Virus record (IMG/VR): IMGVR_UViG_3300033141_006329
Coordinates: 159,371 to 223,370 of that record
Strand: one strand, 5' to 3'
Length of the DNA: 64,000 bases
Origin: a virus
In this document: in pieces, positions 17,308 through 25,593 of the stretch
How the letters are laid out: every line of letters starts with the position of its first letter
How positions within the stretch are numbered: the first letter of the stretch is position 1
Position numbers and translations under genes: made by a program
Notes under the pieces: model-generated
What the model was told of the DNA's origin: nothing
Seen by the model: the letters and a program-made list of their open reading frames with translations, nothing else
The model's database searches: none

Positions 17308-17321
17308 GGACAAATTAAAAA
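17308..17321 (+). promoter_or_regulatory. Phage promoter-like motif GGACAAATTAAAAA
   Basis: Differs from consensus at two positions. It lies 62 bases upstream of the sheath start and is preceded by TTTTATAAA. Confidence 0.6.
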
Positions 17322-17383
17322 GACTAGGATAAACGTTTAGGATGATAATCCTATTTAAAACACTCATAAAAAAGGAGATTATA

Positions 17384-19078
17384 ATGGCTCATGTAGCACC
17401 CGGTGTATACACCAAGATAATTGACCTTTCCGAATATGTTGCAGGAATTCCCTCTACTATAGGGTTCCTACCAATCATATGCGAACAAGGTCCAGACAAT
17501 CAGTTAATTCAAACTAATGCTAAGGATTTCTATGTTGATTTTGGCGAACCTAACATTAGTTATGCAGGAAAAGCAGCAGGACAAGGTCCTTATATTGCAG
17601 GATCTTATCTAAGAGAAAGTGATTCTCTTTATGTAATCAGGTGTTTACCTGAAGATGCTAATTTTTCGAACTTAAGTATTTTAGCGGAAGCAGAAGGCGG
17701 CTATGGGGCGGATTCCACATCAGATGTAACCATTGATAGTGATACTGGTATTAACACAACTGGTGAGCTAGAAACATTACTAACGAGCGGTGACGCATGT
17801 ATAGTTTTTTACGGAGTAGGAAGAGGAGATTTTTATAATAATTTCCAAGTTAGTATAAGCAAACATTCTAATCCACAACTATCTGATCCTGCAATTATGG
17901 GTCATTATGATATGGTTTATGTGCTGGATTTATATAAGAGACAATCTGAGGATGATGAGGATGGTTTACCACAGTATGAAATCATATCTTCCTTTGAGGT
18001 ATCATTTAATCCTGTCCGGCTAGATGCGAGTGGAGAAAGTATGTTCATCGGGGATATCATAGATAGATATAGTCGATATGTAAAATGCGTTGTTGATAGA
18101 GATAAATGTGGCGTAGCCGTTAATGCTGGACATGCCGATTTTTCTCAACCATTTGTATCAGGTGCTATTAATCTGGACAATGGCGATGTGGGTAGCCTTT
18201 TTACTGCGACTGGTATTGACCTTGATGTTGCGAAGCAAATATTAGGTAAGGCTTATACAGGTACTTTACCTAAGACTCAGACAGGACTTTACGTTGACGA
18301 AGTTTTGGATACAGAAGATGTCTATTTTACTATCGTTTTGGATGGTGGATATGCAACGGATGTAAAGAGTCAGATATATACGCTAGTCCAAACTAGGAAG
18401 GATTGTGTTGCCCTGATTGATAACGGCGACAATACAACTCCTGCTAATGCTATAGTAGCTCGTGATGATAACCATACTTATAATACTAAGTATATGGCAT
18501 TATATGAGAGCTACAGTAAAATATACGATACTTATACCGGACGTGATATATGGGTCAGCCCAATATATCATATGGCTAATATCGTTCCTTATACTGATAA
18601 TGTAGCTGAGGTTTGGTGGGCACCTGCAGGATTTAATAGAGCCACTATCGGAACTATTAAGGAACTGCGTTATAGCCCCCGTCTAGGAGAGAGAGATAAT
18701 TTTTACTTAAAACAAATAAATCCAATCGTGAAATTTAATGTTGGGTATACAGTGTTTTCACAATTAACCACACAGAAGAGACCAAGTGCATTACAAGATT
18801 TAAATATCATACGTTTAGTGCTATATTGCAAAAGGGCCATAGAACAATTTGCCAAATTTTTTATTTTTGAGCAAAATGATGCCCTCACATGGTCATCAAT
18901 TTCTATACAAGTAAATAAATTCTTAAAAGTTATACAAGATAAGAGAGGTTTGTATAGTTACAGTGTTGATGTTGGGGCCTCAGAATATGAGTTAAAAAGC
19001 AAGCAAATACATCTGAACGTTACCCTTGAACCTACCCGCGTGGTGGAACAAATTTATCTAAATTTCTTCATTAAGTAA
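17384..19078 (+). CDS. Contractile tail sheath protein
   Basis: A 564-residue protein starting MAHVAPGVYTKIIDLS, the typical sheath opening in which PGVY begins the N-terminal arm. The C-terminal half contains ISPIYHMANIVPYTD-like and WWAPAGFNRATIG segments and a terminal strand-rich part (NVTLEPTRVVEQI...NFFIK), matching the conserved sheath C-terminal domain that exchanges strands with neighbouring subunits. The ATG at 17384 follows AAAAGGAG; the frame is open further upstream but lacks a ribosome site. It is a single-gene unit between its own promoter motif and a strong terminator, as expected for a very highly expressed protein. Confidence 0.92.
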   Translation: MAHVAPGVYTKIIDLSEYVAGIPSTIGFLPIICEQGPDNQLIQTNAKDFYVDFGEPNISYAGKAAGQGPYIAGSYLRESDSLYVIRCLPEDANFSNLSILAEAEGGYGADSTSDVTIDSDTGINTTGELETLLTSGDACIVFYGVGRGDFYNNFQVSISKHSNPQLSDPAIMGHYDMVYVLDLYKRQSEDDEDGLPQYEIISSFEVSFNPVRLDASGESMFIGDIIDRYSRYVKCVVDRDKCGVAVNAGHADFSQPFVSGAINLDNGDVGSLFTATGIDLDVAKQILGKAYTGTLPKTQTGLYVDEVLDTEDVYFTIVLDGGYATDVKSQIYTLVQTRKDCVALIDNGDNTTPANAIVARDDNHTYNTKYMALYESYSKIYDTYTGRDIWVSPIYHMANIVPYTDNVAEVWWAPAGFNRATIGTIKELRYSPRLGERDNFYLKQINPIVKFNVGYTVFSQLTTQKRPSALQDLNIIRLVLYCKRAIEQFAKFFIFEQNDALTWSSISIQVNKFLKVIQDKRGLYSYSVDVGASEYELKSKQIHLNVTLEPTRVVEQIYLNFFIK

Positions 19079-19100
19079 AATAATCAAAATTTAATAAAAA

Positions 19101-19130
19101 GGGAGAGCAATATTACTCTCCCTTTTTTCT
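19101..19130 (+). terminator. Strong Rho-independent terminator after the sheath gene
   Basis: A perfect GGGAGAG/CTCTCCC stem with loop CAATATTA, followed by TTTTTTCTT, 22 bases past the sheath stop. Confidence 0.85.
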
Positions 19131-19164
19131 TCGTTATAAAATTACATTCTCTTTCAAAAACCTA

Positions 19165-20274
19165 TTATTCCATTAAAATCTTTTTAAATTCTTTATCATT
19201 TATATCTAAAATACTACCTTTTTTATTAACTTTAATTCTAATAAATCTACAACCCAACTCTTTAATTATTTCTTTCTGTCTTCTAACATCTTCAAGTTTG
19301 AGACACCCTCCCAGATAATGGTGAGACTCGTCTATTTCTATAGCAATATTTCTTTTCTTATCATACCCATCTAGAAAATACCCAATGACTCTATATTCAC
19401 CACCCCTCTCAGCATGCTGAAAATCAAATCCTTTATCATTTAGAATTTCTATTATATGGCAACCCTTAGAATTATAATAGGGAGTCACTTGACCATTACA
19501 ATTTTCAATTTTAGATAATGTCATTTCCCTTCTCTGTAGTCGAAATTCTTTTGTTTTTGAATAACTGTCTACACCATATTTTTTTAAACAAGTTTGTTTT
19601 CTATTAATTATTGCTTCGGGACTAAGTAATATTGCAGCCGCATCTCTATCTAAAGAAGCACAACTAATATTACAATAACTATCAACTGCAAAACCCTTAA
19701 TAAGACTAATAAATTTGGTAGCATTATTACAACTGTCTCTTTTACATTTTGAAGGTTTACCTCCTAAATATTTGATATGATATTCTTCCAGCTCTTTGTC
19801 ACCAAATCGATGTATACCATTATGAATAGAAAGATGTTTAGATAAATCATATTTATTTTCAAATCTTTTCTCAATACTATTCTCTAAACAAATCATACAA
19901 ACTTCTGGTAGTTCATAATATCCTTCCTCTATTTTCTTATGTTCTGCTTTATCCTTCCAGTTTTTAGATCTAATTTTCTTGGAGTCAGGGTTTAGATTTC
20001 TACAATGTTTACAATATTGATTACCGCTATTGCTTTTATTTGCCCGGTAACCATTATTTGTCTCATAAAAACTCATCTCCCCACCACAAACACAACAATA
20101 TTTTTCTTTCTTTAATTCATTAGGGTTATCTATAATATAAACATCAAAATATTTATTTTTTATATTTTTCAAACCCTGAATATTATGTGCATTTCTTAAA
20201 TGTTGTGCCAAACCATTTGCATTTGCAACCAGTTTTCCACATATTGCACATTTAGTTTTAAATTCTTCTCTCAT
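19165..20274 (-). CDS. Putative homing endonuclease with zinc fingers
   Basis: A 369-residue protein. It opens with a C2H2 finger (CAICG...HLRNAH) and several CxxC knuckles, including CCVCGG and YCKHC. A single TCLKKYGVDSYSKTKEF repeat follows (about 229-245). The C-terminal nuclease-like domain (about 290-369) reads GGEYRVIGYFLDGYD, then IAIEIDESHH and GCRFIRIKV. That domain is nearly identical in layout to the C-terminus of the 336-residue protein at 22241. The acidic E-I-D-E pair and Lys/Arg strand suit a PD-(D/E)xK-type fold. It overlaps the LRR gene upstream by 4 bases (ATGA). Confidence 0.65.
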   Translation of the reverse strand: MREEFKTKCAICGKLVANANGLAQHLRNAHNIQGLKNIKNKYFDVYIIDNPNELKKEKYCCVCGGEMSFYETNNGYRANKSNSGNQYCKHCRNLNPDSKKIRSKNWKDKAEHKKIEEGYYELPEVCMICLENSIEKRFENKYDLSKHLSIHNGIHRFGDKELEEYHIKYLGGKPSKCKRDSCNNATKFISLIKGFAVDSYCNISCASLDRDAAAILLSPEAIINRKQTCLKKYGVDSYSKTKEFRLQRREMTLSKIENCNGQVTPYYNSKGCHIIEILNDKGFDFQHAERGGEYRVIGYFLDGYDKKRNIAIEIDESHHYLGGCLKLEDVRRQKEIIKELGCRFIRIKVNKKGSILDINDKEFKKILME

Positions 20275-21269
20275 ATACTACTTCCTTTAAACAACTCACT
20301 CTCAAAATCAAAACTAATAACAGGATTATCCTTAAGATAAGTCTTGAGTTTACATCTGCTCATACCTAAAATAAGAACCTTTAAAAAATCAAATAATTCA
20401 TATAAATTCACATCTTTGATGGTTGAATGTATATTTTCATCATTATCCTCAGGAGAATATAAAATTTCCCAATATAATTTCGACATAGGATAAATTGTCA
20501 ATATAGAATAAATCTCACCATAATATTCATGTGTTTCTTCCAACCACCATCTCTTCAAATTAGGTTGTGTGGCCCACACTACTCCATTTATAAATACATT
20601 ATCATAGTTTATACGGTTTAGCCCAGAAACATTATATAATTTTTTAACGATGTCATTTGAAATTCCACTGCCTTCATAATCAATATCCAATTCAGTCAGC
20701 TTTGGTAACTGTTCTAATATACTTAAATCTAAGGAAGAATTATTTGGAATACCTAAATAACTCAATTTATCTAAATTAGAAATAGGATATACATTTTTTA
20801 ATAATTCACAATATTGCAAATCCAATCTCCTCAATTTTAATAACCCACTGATTGGACATATATCAGTAATTGGATTATTGCTTAAATTCAATTCTTCTAA
20901 ATTTAATAGATTTTCAATCCCGCATATTGTGGGAATTTTATTATCAGCAATGTATAAGTATTTTAAATTATATAGACATACTAACGGGGATATGTCCATA
21001 ATTCTATTTGAAAATAAATCCAGTTTCTTCAGACTGATAAGATTTTTTAAAGGCTTTAAATCTGTTATTGTATTGTTAAACAAATCCAACTCTACCAAAT
21101 TAATAAAATATTCTAATCCACCTATCGATTCTAATTTCTTTTCAGATAAATCTAATTTTGTTATACTCTCTACTTCATCCTTATATACAGGATCATCAGA
21201 TCTTTTATTTAAAATTTCTTTTATAATATCTCTTAATTTTCCATATTCAAATTTCAATTCTTCTCTCAT
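20271..21269 (-). CDS. Leucine-rich-repeat protein (internalin/SDS22-like)
   Basis: A 332-residue protein with about seven LRRs at residues 38-200, of the 22-residue type with LDLFNNTITDLKPL, LDLFSNRIMDISPL and LNLSNNPITDICPI units. The regular N-x-I-x-D-I/L-x-P-L spacing is the SDS22-like class. The C-terminal about 130 residues are globular and aromatic-rich (WWLEETHEYYGE). It shares architecture, but little C-terminal sequence, with the LRR protein at 16399. It is the first gene of a leftward unit 41 bases after a promoter-like motif and is coupled to a homing-endonuclease gene. It probably binds a host or phage protein. Confidence 0.8.
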   Translation of the reverse strand: MREELKFEYGKLRDIIKEILNKRSDDPVYKDEVESITKLDLSEKKLESIGGLEYFINLVELDLFNNTITDLKPLKNLISLKKLDLFSNRIMDISPLVCLYNLKYLYIADNKIPTICGIENLLNLEELNLSNNPITDICPISGLLKLRRLDLQYCELLKNVYPISNLDKLSYLGIPNNSSLDLSILEQLPKLTELDIDYEGSGISNDIVKKLYNVSGLNRINYDNVFINGVVWATQPNLKRWWLEETHEYYGEIYSILTIYPMSKLYWEILYSPEDNDENIHSTIKDVNLYELFDFLKVLILGMSRCKLKTYLKDNPVISFDFESELFKGSSI

Positions 21270-21310
21270 AACCCAACTTTATTCCTTCCTCTCTATTTAA
21301 CCTCTTGTTT

Positions 21311-21324
21311 TCTTTAGTATGTCC
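21311..21324 (-). promoter_or_regulatory. Promoter-like motif variant GGACATACTAAAGA
   Basis: Identical over 14 bases to the site at 59649. It lies 41 bases upstream of the LRR start and is probably a variant class of the phage motif. Confidence 0.55.
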
Positions 21325-21379
21325 TCTTCCTACTATGGTTTTCCATTCATTCTATCCTTTTTAATAGATTTTTTGGATA

Positions 21380-21766
21380 TCATGGGTGAATATCTACAAA
21401 TGTTAGGCTATCTCCCGGCCGACCATGATACCAAAACTGGTCACGTGTAGAATATTGATCTTTTTTGTATACAGCTTTGACGTGGTTGCGGAATTCCATA
21501 TAGGTTTCGGGTTTATCATCTTCCCATTTATATTTTATGTCATGTAAATCAGTAAAAAAGTATACTTTCCATGTTTTGTCAGTAACAACCTTACTTAGAA
21601 TTTGGGCCAAACAATGATGACAATCTAGTATAGATGGTGTAACATATATATTTTGAATTGTCCCACCAAATCTTGACCAAGTTATTCCTTCTACATATGC
21701 ACATTGCCCCAAACTACTATATAGTAATATAATTCCCAATAATATAATTATTATTTTTTCTTTCAT
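21380..21766 (-). CDS. Secreted or periplasmic small protein
   Basis: A 128-residue protein with a clear signal peptide: MKEK, a hydrophobic core IIIILLGIILLYSSLG, and a likely cleavage site near residue 22 (QCA). The mature part has two Cys in CHHC (49-52) and several Trp and Tyr. No family is recognised. A phage-encoded exported protein could act in superinfection exclusion or host-envelope change; that is inference. GGAGATTTAAA precedes the ATG. Confidence 0.6.
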   Translation of the reverse strand: MKEKIIIILLGIILLYSSLGQCAYVEGITWSRFGGTIQNIYVTPSILDCHHCLAQILSKVVTDKTWKVYFFTDLHDIKYKWEDDKPETYMEFRNHVKAVYKKDQYSTRDQFWYHGRPGDSLTFVDIHP

Positions 21767-21866
21767 TTTAAATCTCCTATTATGTTATGATTTTTATTTG
21801 CAATTTTCTTTCTCATCCATTCTTATTTTTTAATACATTTCACCATTATTTTAAAGATCCAGCATC

Positions 21867-22226
21867 TTATCTTTTCCGACACTTCTCTTTAATTTTCATT
21901 CTTAACTCTGGAGATGGGAATGGGTTTTCTATACCATATTTTAGAGCTGTTGCTTTAATCTTCTCCTGAACCATATTCTTCTCCTTTTCAACCTTCAGTT
22001 CTTCCTGCTCCTTCTCATGTCCCCCACCAAACCAATATTCATGCAGTTCTGTTTTTGCCTTTTCTACTGCTTTATTATATTCCTTAAGTTTATATTTATA
22101 TATACTACTGCCCTTATCATCTCCAACAAATTTATGGGTTGAAAAATCATATTCTTTTCCATAATGCTCTGATATGTATTCTTTTATTTTCTTCTGTGTT
22201 TTTGATCCATAGTCGTCACCTAACAT
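21867..22226 (-). CDS. Small charged protein with one NUMOD-like repeat
   Basis: A 119-residue Lys/Glu-rich, helical protein. Its end, ATALKYGIENPFPSPELRMK, closely follows the TCLKKYGVENPSQSKEIKEK-type repeat found many times in the adjacent endonuclease gene at 22241, so it may be a DNA-binding fragment or regulator related to that gene. The Lys/Glu centre (about 52-90) could form a coiled coil. AAAAGGAG lies before the ATG. It is 14 bases downstream of the endonuclease gene. Confidence 0.5.
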   Translation of the reverse strand: MLGDDYGSKTQKKIKEYISEHYGKEYDFSTHKFVGDDKGSSIYKYKLKEYNKAVEKAKTELHEYWFGGGHEKEQEELKVEKEKNMVQEKIKATALKYGIENPFPSPELRMKIKEKCRKR

Positions 22227-22240
22227 TTTAAATTCTCCTT

Positions 22241-23251
22241 TTATTGTTTATAATTTTCCATCAAAATATTTTTAAATTCTTCATCGTCTACATCCAAGAT
22301 ATTATTATCTTTATCAACCTTAACTCTCACAAATCTACACCCTAACTCCTCAGTTATCTCTTGTTGTCTTCTGATATCTTTCTTTTGACGATAATTATAA
22401 GAATGTTCGGGTTCATCTATCTCTATAGCTATATTCTTTTCCTCATCATAACCATCCAAAAAGTATCCTATAACTCTATACTCACCACCATTTTCAGCAT
22501 GTTGAAAATTAAAACCATTATCATTCAAATTTTCAATTATGTTGCAACCGCTTGGATTGTAGAGAGGTAAAATCTGACCATGACAATTTTTTATCCTTCT
22601 TAAATAACTATCACGGGCTCGTTGACGATTTTCTTTTGTTTTGGCGTAACAAACTTCACCATATTTTCTTAAACAAGTTTTTATAATTTTTTCTTTAATC
22701 ATTTCTGATTGTAGTGAACACCCCACACCATATTTTTTAAAACAAGTTTTTTTTACTTTCAATTTGAACCATATTGTCTGAGAGGGGTGTTCTACGTTAT
22801 ATTTTTTCAAACAAGTCTTTTTTATTTTATCCTGTATTTCATCATATTTTTCTAAACAAGTTTGTCTAAGTTTTTCTCTTACCTCTTCGATTTGTAACGG
22901 ACAACATACGCCATGGTTTTTAAAACAAGTCTTTTTCTTTTTTTCTTTTATTTCCTTAGACTGTGACGGATTTTCTACACCTCTATTTCTCATATTAGTT
23001 TGTTTCTTTTTTTCTTTTATTTCTTTAGACTGTGAGGGATGTTCTACATTATGATTTTCTAAACAAGTTTGTCTACGGTTTTCTCTTACCTCTTTTGTCC
23101 ATGCTCTTTGTTTTATTTTTTTTCTTGTTTCTGGACATTTACTTTGATTGGTTTCACAACACCACTTACCATTCTTAAACCTATGCTTCGCTTCCCTGCC
23201 ACATCCATACTCACACAACCTTACATTCTCTTTAACCTTAACTTCTTCCAT
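22241..23251 (-). CDS. Putative homing endonuclease with tandem DNA-binding repeats
   Basis: A 336-residue protein. The N-terminus has a CEYGCG...CC...CP zinc-binding pattern (about 13-39). Residues about 50-225 carry seven tandem repeats of about 22-26 residues, pattern TCLxxYxVEHPSQSKEIKEK, a module found in phage homing endonucleases and thought to bind DNA. The C-terminal domain (about 250-336; GGEYRVIGYFLDGYD, IAIEIDEPEH, GCRFVRVKV) is shared with the protein at 19165. Most of the length is given to the repeats, which implies a long recognition site. TnpB-like or HNH motifs are absent. Confidence 0.7.
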   Translation of the reverse strand: MEEVKVKENVRLCEYGCGREAKHRFKNGKWCCETNQSKCPETRKKIKQRAWTKEVRENRRQTCLENHNVEHPSQSKEIKEKKKQTNMRNRGVENPSQSKEIKEKKKKTCFKNHGVCCPLQIEEVREKLRQTCLEKYDEIQDKIKKTCLKKYNVEHPSQTIWFKLKVKKTCFKKYGVGCSLQSEMIKEKIIKTCLRKYGEVCYAKTKENRQRARDSYLRRIKNCHGQILPLYNPSGCNIIENLNDNGFNFQHAENGGEYRVIGYFLDGYDEEKNIAIEIDEPEHSYNYRQKKDIRRQQEITEELGCRFVRVKVDKDNNILDVDDEEFKNILMENYKQ

Positions 23252-23306
23252 AATTTATTCCTCTCTATTCTTCCTCTCGTATCCTTCCTACAAAATTAGA
23301 TTTTCC

Positions 23307-23711
23307 TTATATCTTCTCATATTTATTTTCAGCCACCTCTAATAATTCAGGAACTGTCCTTATCATCCTTAATAAAGTTACTCCGGCAGCTGGTATTAAA
23401 TCACCCTCCATCCACACTGTTAAAGTCCGTTGAGGTAAATCTAAAATTCTTTCCATAGTCGATAAGCTAACACCGGCCTCAACAAAATAATTTAATATAT
23501 TTATTACCGCTCTTTTTCTTTGTCTGATAATGACAACATTAATTTTTTCATCATTTTCACCGAAGAAATCGCCCTCTGTAAGACAAGTATTACATTTATA
23601 ATTAACAATAGTAATATATTCCTCATCAGAATAAGGTAATGAAATTAATTTTTTTTCTTCGGATTTTATAATATGCCCTGAACCACATGCTGGACAAATA
23701 TTGTTAGTCAT
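23307..23711 (-). CDS. MqsA/YgiT-like zinc-ribbon HTH regulator
   Basis: A 134-residue protein with an N-terminal zinc ribbon (Cys6/9 and Cys40/43). A C-terminal helix-turn-helix region of about 80-120 (GVSLSTMERILDLPQRTLTVW) follows. This is the domain order of MqsA-type antitoxins and related regulators. No MqsR-like toxin gene adjoins it, so a phage transcription regulator is more likely than a toxin-antitoxin pair. It has its own ribosome site (GGAGAAAAA). Confidence 0.6.
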   Translation of the reverse strand: MTNNICPACGSGHIIKSEEKKLISLPYSDEEYITIVNYKCNTCLTEGDFFGENDEKINVVIIRQRKRAVINILNYFVEAGVSLSTMERILDLPQRTLTVWMEGDLIPAAGVTLLRMIRTVPELLEVAENKYEKI

Positions 23712-23736
23712 TTTTTCTCCTCCAATCTTTTATTCA

Positions 23737-23916
23737 CTAATTCCCCATCCACCCATCTACTATAGATTTTGCTTTAGTATATTGTACCATTTTTTCTATT
23801 TCATCTCTAAAAGCATACTTAAGTGCTTCTAAGAATTTTTGGTCTAATTTTAGCTTAGCATATTCTTCTTCACTTATTGTTATTGTTTTTTTATTATCCA
23901 ATTTATTTCTTCCCAT
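23737..23916 (-). CDS. Small helical protein of the ITISxEEY type
   Basis: A 59-residue protein, MGRNKLDNKKTITISEEEY..., predicted to be one long helix. It lacks a Shine-Dalgarno site; its ATG overlaps the stop of a 21-codon frame (TAATG), so translation is probably coupled. The ITIS-x-x-EY opening is shared with the 51-residue protein at 27285 and is familiar from small phage proteins of unknown function. Confidence 0.5.
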   Translation of the reverse strand: MGRNKLDNKKTITISEEEYAKLKLDQKFLEALKYAFRDEIEKMVQYTKAKSIVDGWMGN

Positions 23917-23981
23917 TATCTGTTTAACTTATTTATATTTTTTAATTTGTTCAACCATCTCACTGGATTTCTCTCATTCAT
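23916..23981 (-). CDS. Possible 21-residue leader peptide
   Basis: It starts at the ATG inside TATGAATGAG with GGAGGAG just upstream, reads MNERNPVRWLNKLKN..., and ends in TAATG, giving the start of the next gene. It probably exists to couple translation of the 59-residue gene to the array; whether the peptide itself acts is unknown. Confidence 0.35.
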   Translation of the reverse strand: MNERNPVRWLNKLKNINKLNR

Positions 23982-24273
23982 ATTCTCCTCCTACCTCATA
24001 AAACGTTGTCAATAAATCCCCCACAATTATTTGACATCTATTAGTATATTCATTATTTTCATTTTGAAAGTCTCTAGGATTACATTTACTTAAATAATTA
24101 TGCACTATCATTTTTAATTCTGCTTCAAATCTTTCATTTGGTTCTTCAAATATACAATCCCAGCAACAATTGTCCCACTTACCAACTATCAGATACAAAA
24201 AACCAGATGCTTGCCCTCTGAAGGTACTCATAATACAGTTGTCAGTACAATCATTACACATCATATCCATCAT
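23974..24273 (-). CDS. Array family member, Cys-rich variant
   Basis: A 99-residue protein from the ATG at 24273, which shares one base with the upstream stop (TGATG). It has seven Cys, including CNDCTDNC near the start, which is unusual for the family, and a WDNCCWDC stretch that might bind zinc. The end, VGDLLTTFYEVGGEYE, has the family's terminal pattern. It is the last family member of this block. Confidence 0.55.
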   Translation of the reverse strand: MMDMMCNDCTDNCIMSTFRGQASGFLYLIVGKWDNCCWDCIFEEPNERFEAELKMIVHNYLSKCNPRDFQNENNEYTNRCQIIVGDLLTTFYEVGGEYE

Positions 24274-24563
24274 CAGTATTCCTCCCCCTCCTCCCAAAAT
24301 ATCCTAAATAAATTATCCTCAATATTTATAAATACGTCATCATTATATAAGTTGATCCGATATTTAAGTTCTTTACATGTATGATCCTTCAAATAATTAG
24401 AAACAATATTTCCCAACACATTTTTGAACTTTTCACTTCTCGTCTCAAAAGGATAAGAGGAATAAACCGAACCTCCACTATCCATCATTAAATACCAATA
24501 ATTACTGATTGGACCTCTGACAATAGATATGGTCCAACTATCTATATGAATTAATTTGTTCAT
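24273..24563 (-). CDS. Array family member
   Basis: A 96-residue protein. The central helix region (KFKNVLGNIVSNYLKD) is followed by a strand and the family ending IEDNLFRIFWEEGEEY. The GAGGAGGGGGAGG codons of this ending are the ribosome site of the next gene. It lacks the central G-W turn found in the main block, so it belongs to a diverged branch. Confidence 0.55.
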   Translation of the reverse strand: MNKLIHIDSWTISIVRGPISNYWYLMMDSGGSVYSSYPFETRSEKFKNVLGNIVSNYLKDHTCKELKYRINLYNDDVFINIEDNLFRIFWEEGEEY

Positions 24564-24575
24564 TTTTCCTTTACC

Positions 24576-24872
24576 TCAATATAACCCCACACTTGTCTTT
24601 TTCCCTCTAAACTTTTTATTGTTGACTTTAGAAGGTTTAGTAATATATTTTCTAACTTCTGGTCTATTTTTAATAATGTCACAATAAGTTTTAGCCCAAT
24701 ATGAATTAGTTATTCTTCTCCACATTTCCTCTATATCATTTATATGTCTACAATATAAAAAAGCATCATTACTCTCGGTGATTAGTTTTCTTAGTTGTTC
24801 TGTCTCGACTCCTCTCAGACATTCGTTCACTGCCCAGTGACTCTTTTCATATTTGTTTGTTAATTTATTCAT
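24576..24872 (-). CDS. Small helical protein of unknown function
   Basis: Ninety-eight residues, basic and helical, with an Arg/Lys-rich tail (NNKKFRGKKTSVGLY). It does not carry the array family's C-terminal motif. It is preceded by AGGGGGC, and the next gene starts 12 bases beyond its stop. It may bind nucleic acid by charge. No family is recognised. Confidence 0.5.
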   Translation of the reverse strand: MNKLTNKYEKSHWAVNECLRGVETEQLRKLITESNDAFLYCRHINDIEEMWRRITNSYWAKTYCDIIKNRPEVRKYITKPSKVNNKKFRGKKTSVGLY

Positions 24873-24880
24873 AGTGCCCC

Positions 24881-25153
24881 CTAAAATGGATCCTTCCTCA
24901 CACTTATAAAATTTTCTGCATATCCTGAAAAATTCATTTCATAAACATCATCCACATCCGCCATCTCCTCTATAAAACCTTTCTCAATCATCCATGCAAT
25001 CAATGGTACACTGTAAGGATCTTTCCCAGTATCATCAGTATAATCAGTCTGGATAGAATTTTTATCTATTTCCTTTAGTGTCCTATATAATCCAAATATT
25101 ACAGAATCAGCACCCGCAGACGTTACAAATAATTTTCCTTTAGGTATTTTCAT
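24881..25153 (-). CDS. Small protein of unknown function
   Basis: A 90-residue protein with an acidic C-terminal half (EEMADVDDVYEMN) and a hydrophobic N-terminal strand, KLFVTSAGADSVIFGLY. It is coupled to the 147-residue gene by a 4-base ATGA overlap. It does not resemble the array family and no known family is recognised. Confidence 0.5.
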   Translation of the reverse strand: MKIPKGKLFVTSAGADSVIFGLYRTLKEIDKNSIQTDYTDDTGKDPYSVPLIAWMIEKGFIEEMADVDDVYEMNFSGYAENFISVRKDPF

Positions 25154-25593
25154 TTTATTTCCCTTACCATATAACGTTTTTGCTCTACTAAATTTAGTTT
25201 CTTCCCTCTAATAACTGCTTCGGGGCGATCATCGATATAATCTCCTTCATCATCTTTTTCAAATTCCTGTAAAAACTTTAAAACTTTATCTTCATCATCA
25301 ACCCCAAATTCTTCAATCCTATAATAATTTTCATCGGGTCTATCTATACAACACGCCACATAAATCTTATCTGATTTTCTTGGCTTACTGTTTCCAAAAT
25401 CTAAAATATATTGATCTAACACCATAGGATTGGATTCTATTCCTCTAATCACACCGATAACATCTCCATCTTCATTGTCAATTTCATTTGCCCAATCCTC
25501 TGCTTTTTTTATTGTATCACACGATCCCGATTGTTGATAATGATGAGGATCTTGAAATATTACATATATTTTTTCACTATTTTCTTTTTTCAT
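25150..25593 (-). CDS. Acidic protein with two similar halves, unknown function
   Basis: A 147-residue protein. It contains two segments of similar layout: KIYVIFQDPH...AEDWANEIDNEDGDVIGVIRG (about 8-50) and KIYVACCIDRP...VLKFLQEFEKDDEGDYIDDRPEAVIRG (about 75-130). Each is a strand, a helix, an acidic loop and an xVIRG strand, suggesting an internal duplication. It overlaps both neighbours by 4 bases. No family is recognised. Confidence 0.5.
   Translation of the reverse strand: MKKENSEKIYVIFQDPHHYQQSGSCDTIKKAEDWANEIDNEDGDVIGVIRGIESNPMVLDQYILDFGNSKPRKSDKIYVACCIDRPDENYYRIEEFGVDDEDKVLKFLQEFEKDDEGDYIDDRPEAVIRGKKLNLVEQKRYMVREIK

Noticed and set aside
21767-21866. A 17-codon minus-strand frame (MRKKIANKNHN...) overlapping the secreted-protein start
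   Set aside because: Too short to support, although it ends on an ATGA overlap; noted only as possible coupling.
22540-23150. Repeated DNA that looks at first like a CRISPR-type array
   Set aside because: The repeats are imperfect, in frame and code for TCLxxYxVEHPSQSKEIKEK modules of the endonuclease; there are no conserved repeats with unique spacers.
23307-23711. MqsRA-type toxin-antitoxin pair
   Set aside because: Only the MqsA-like half is present; neighbouring frames do not resemble MqsR.
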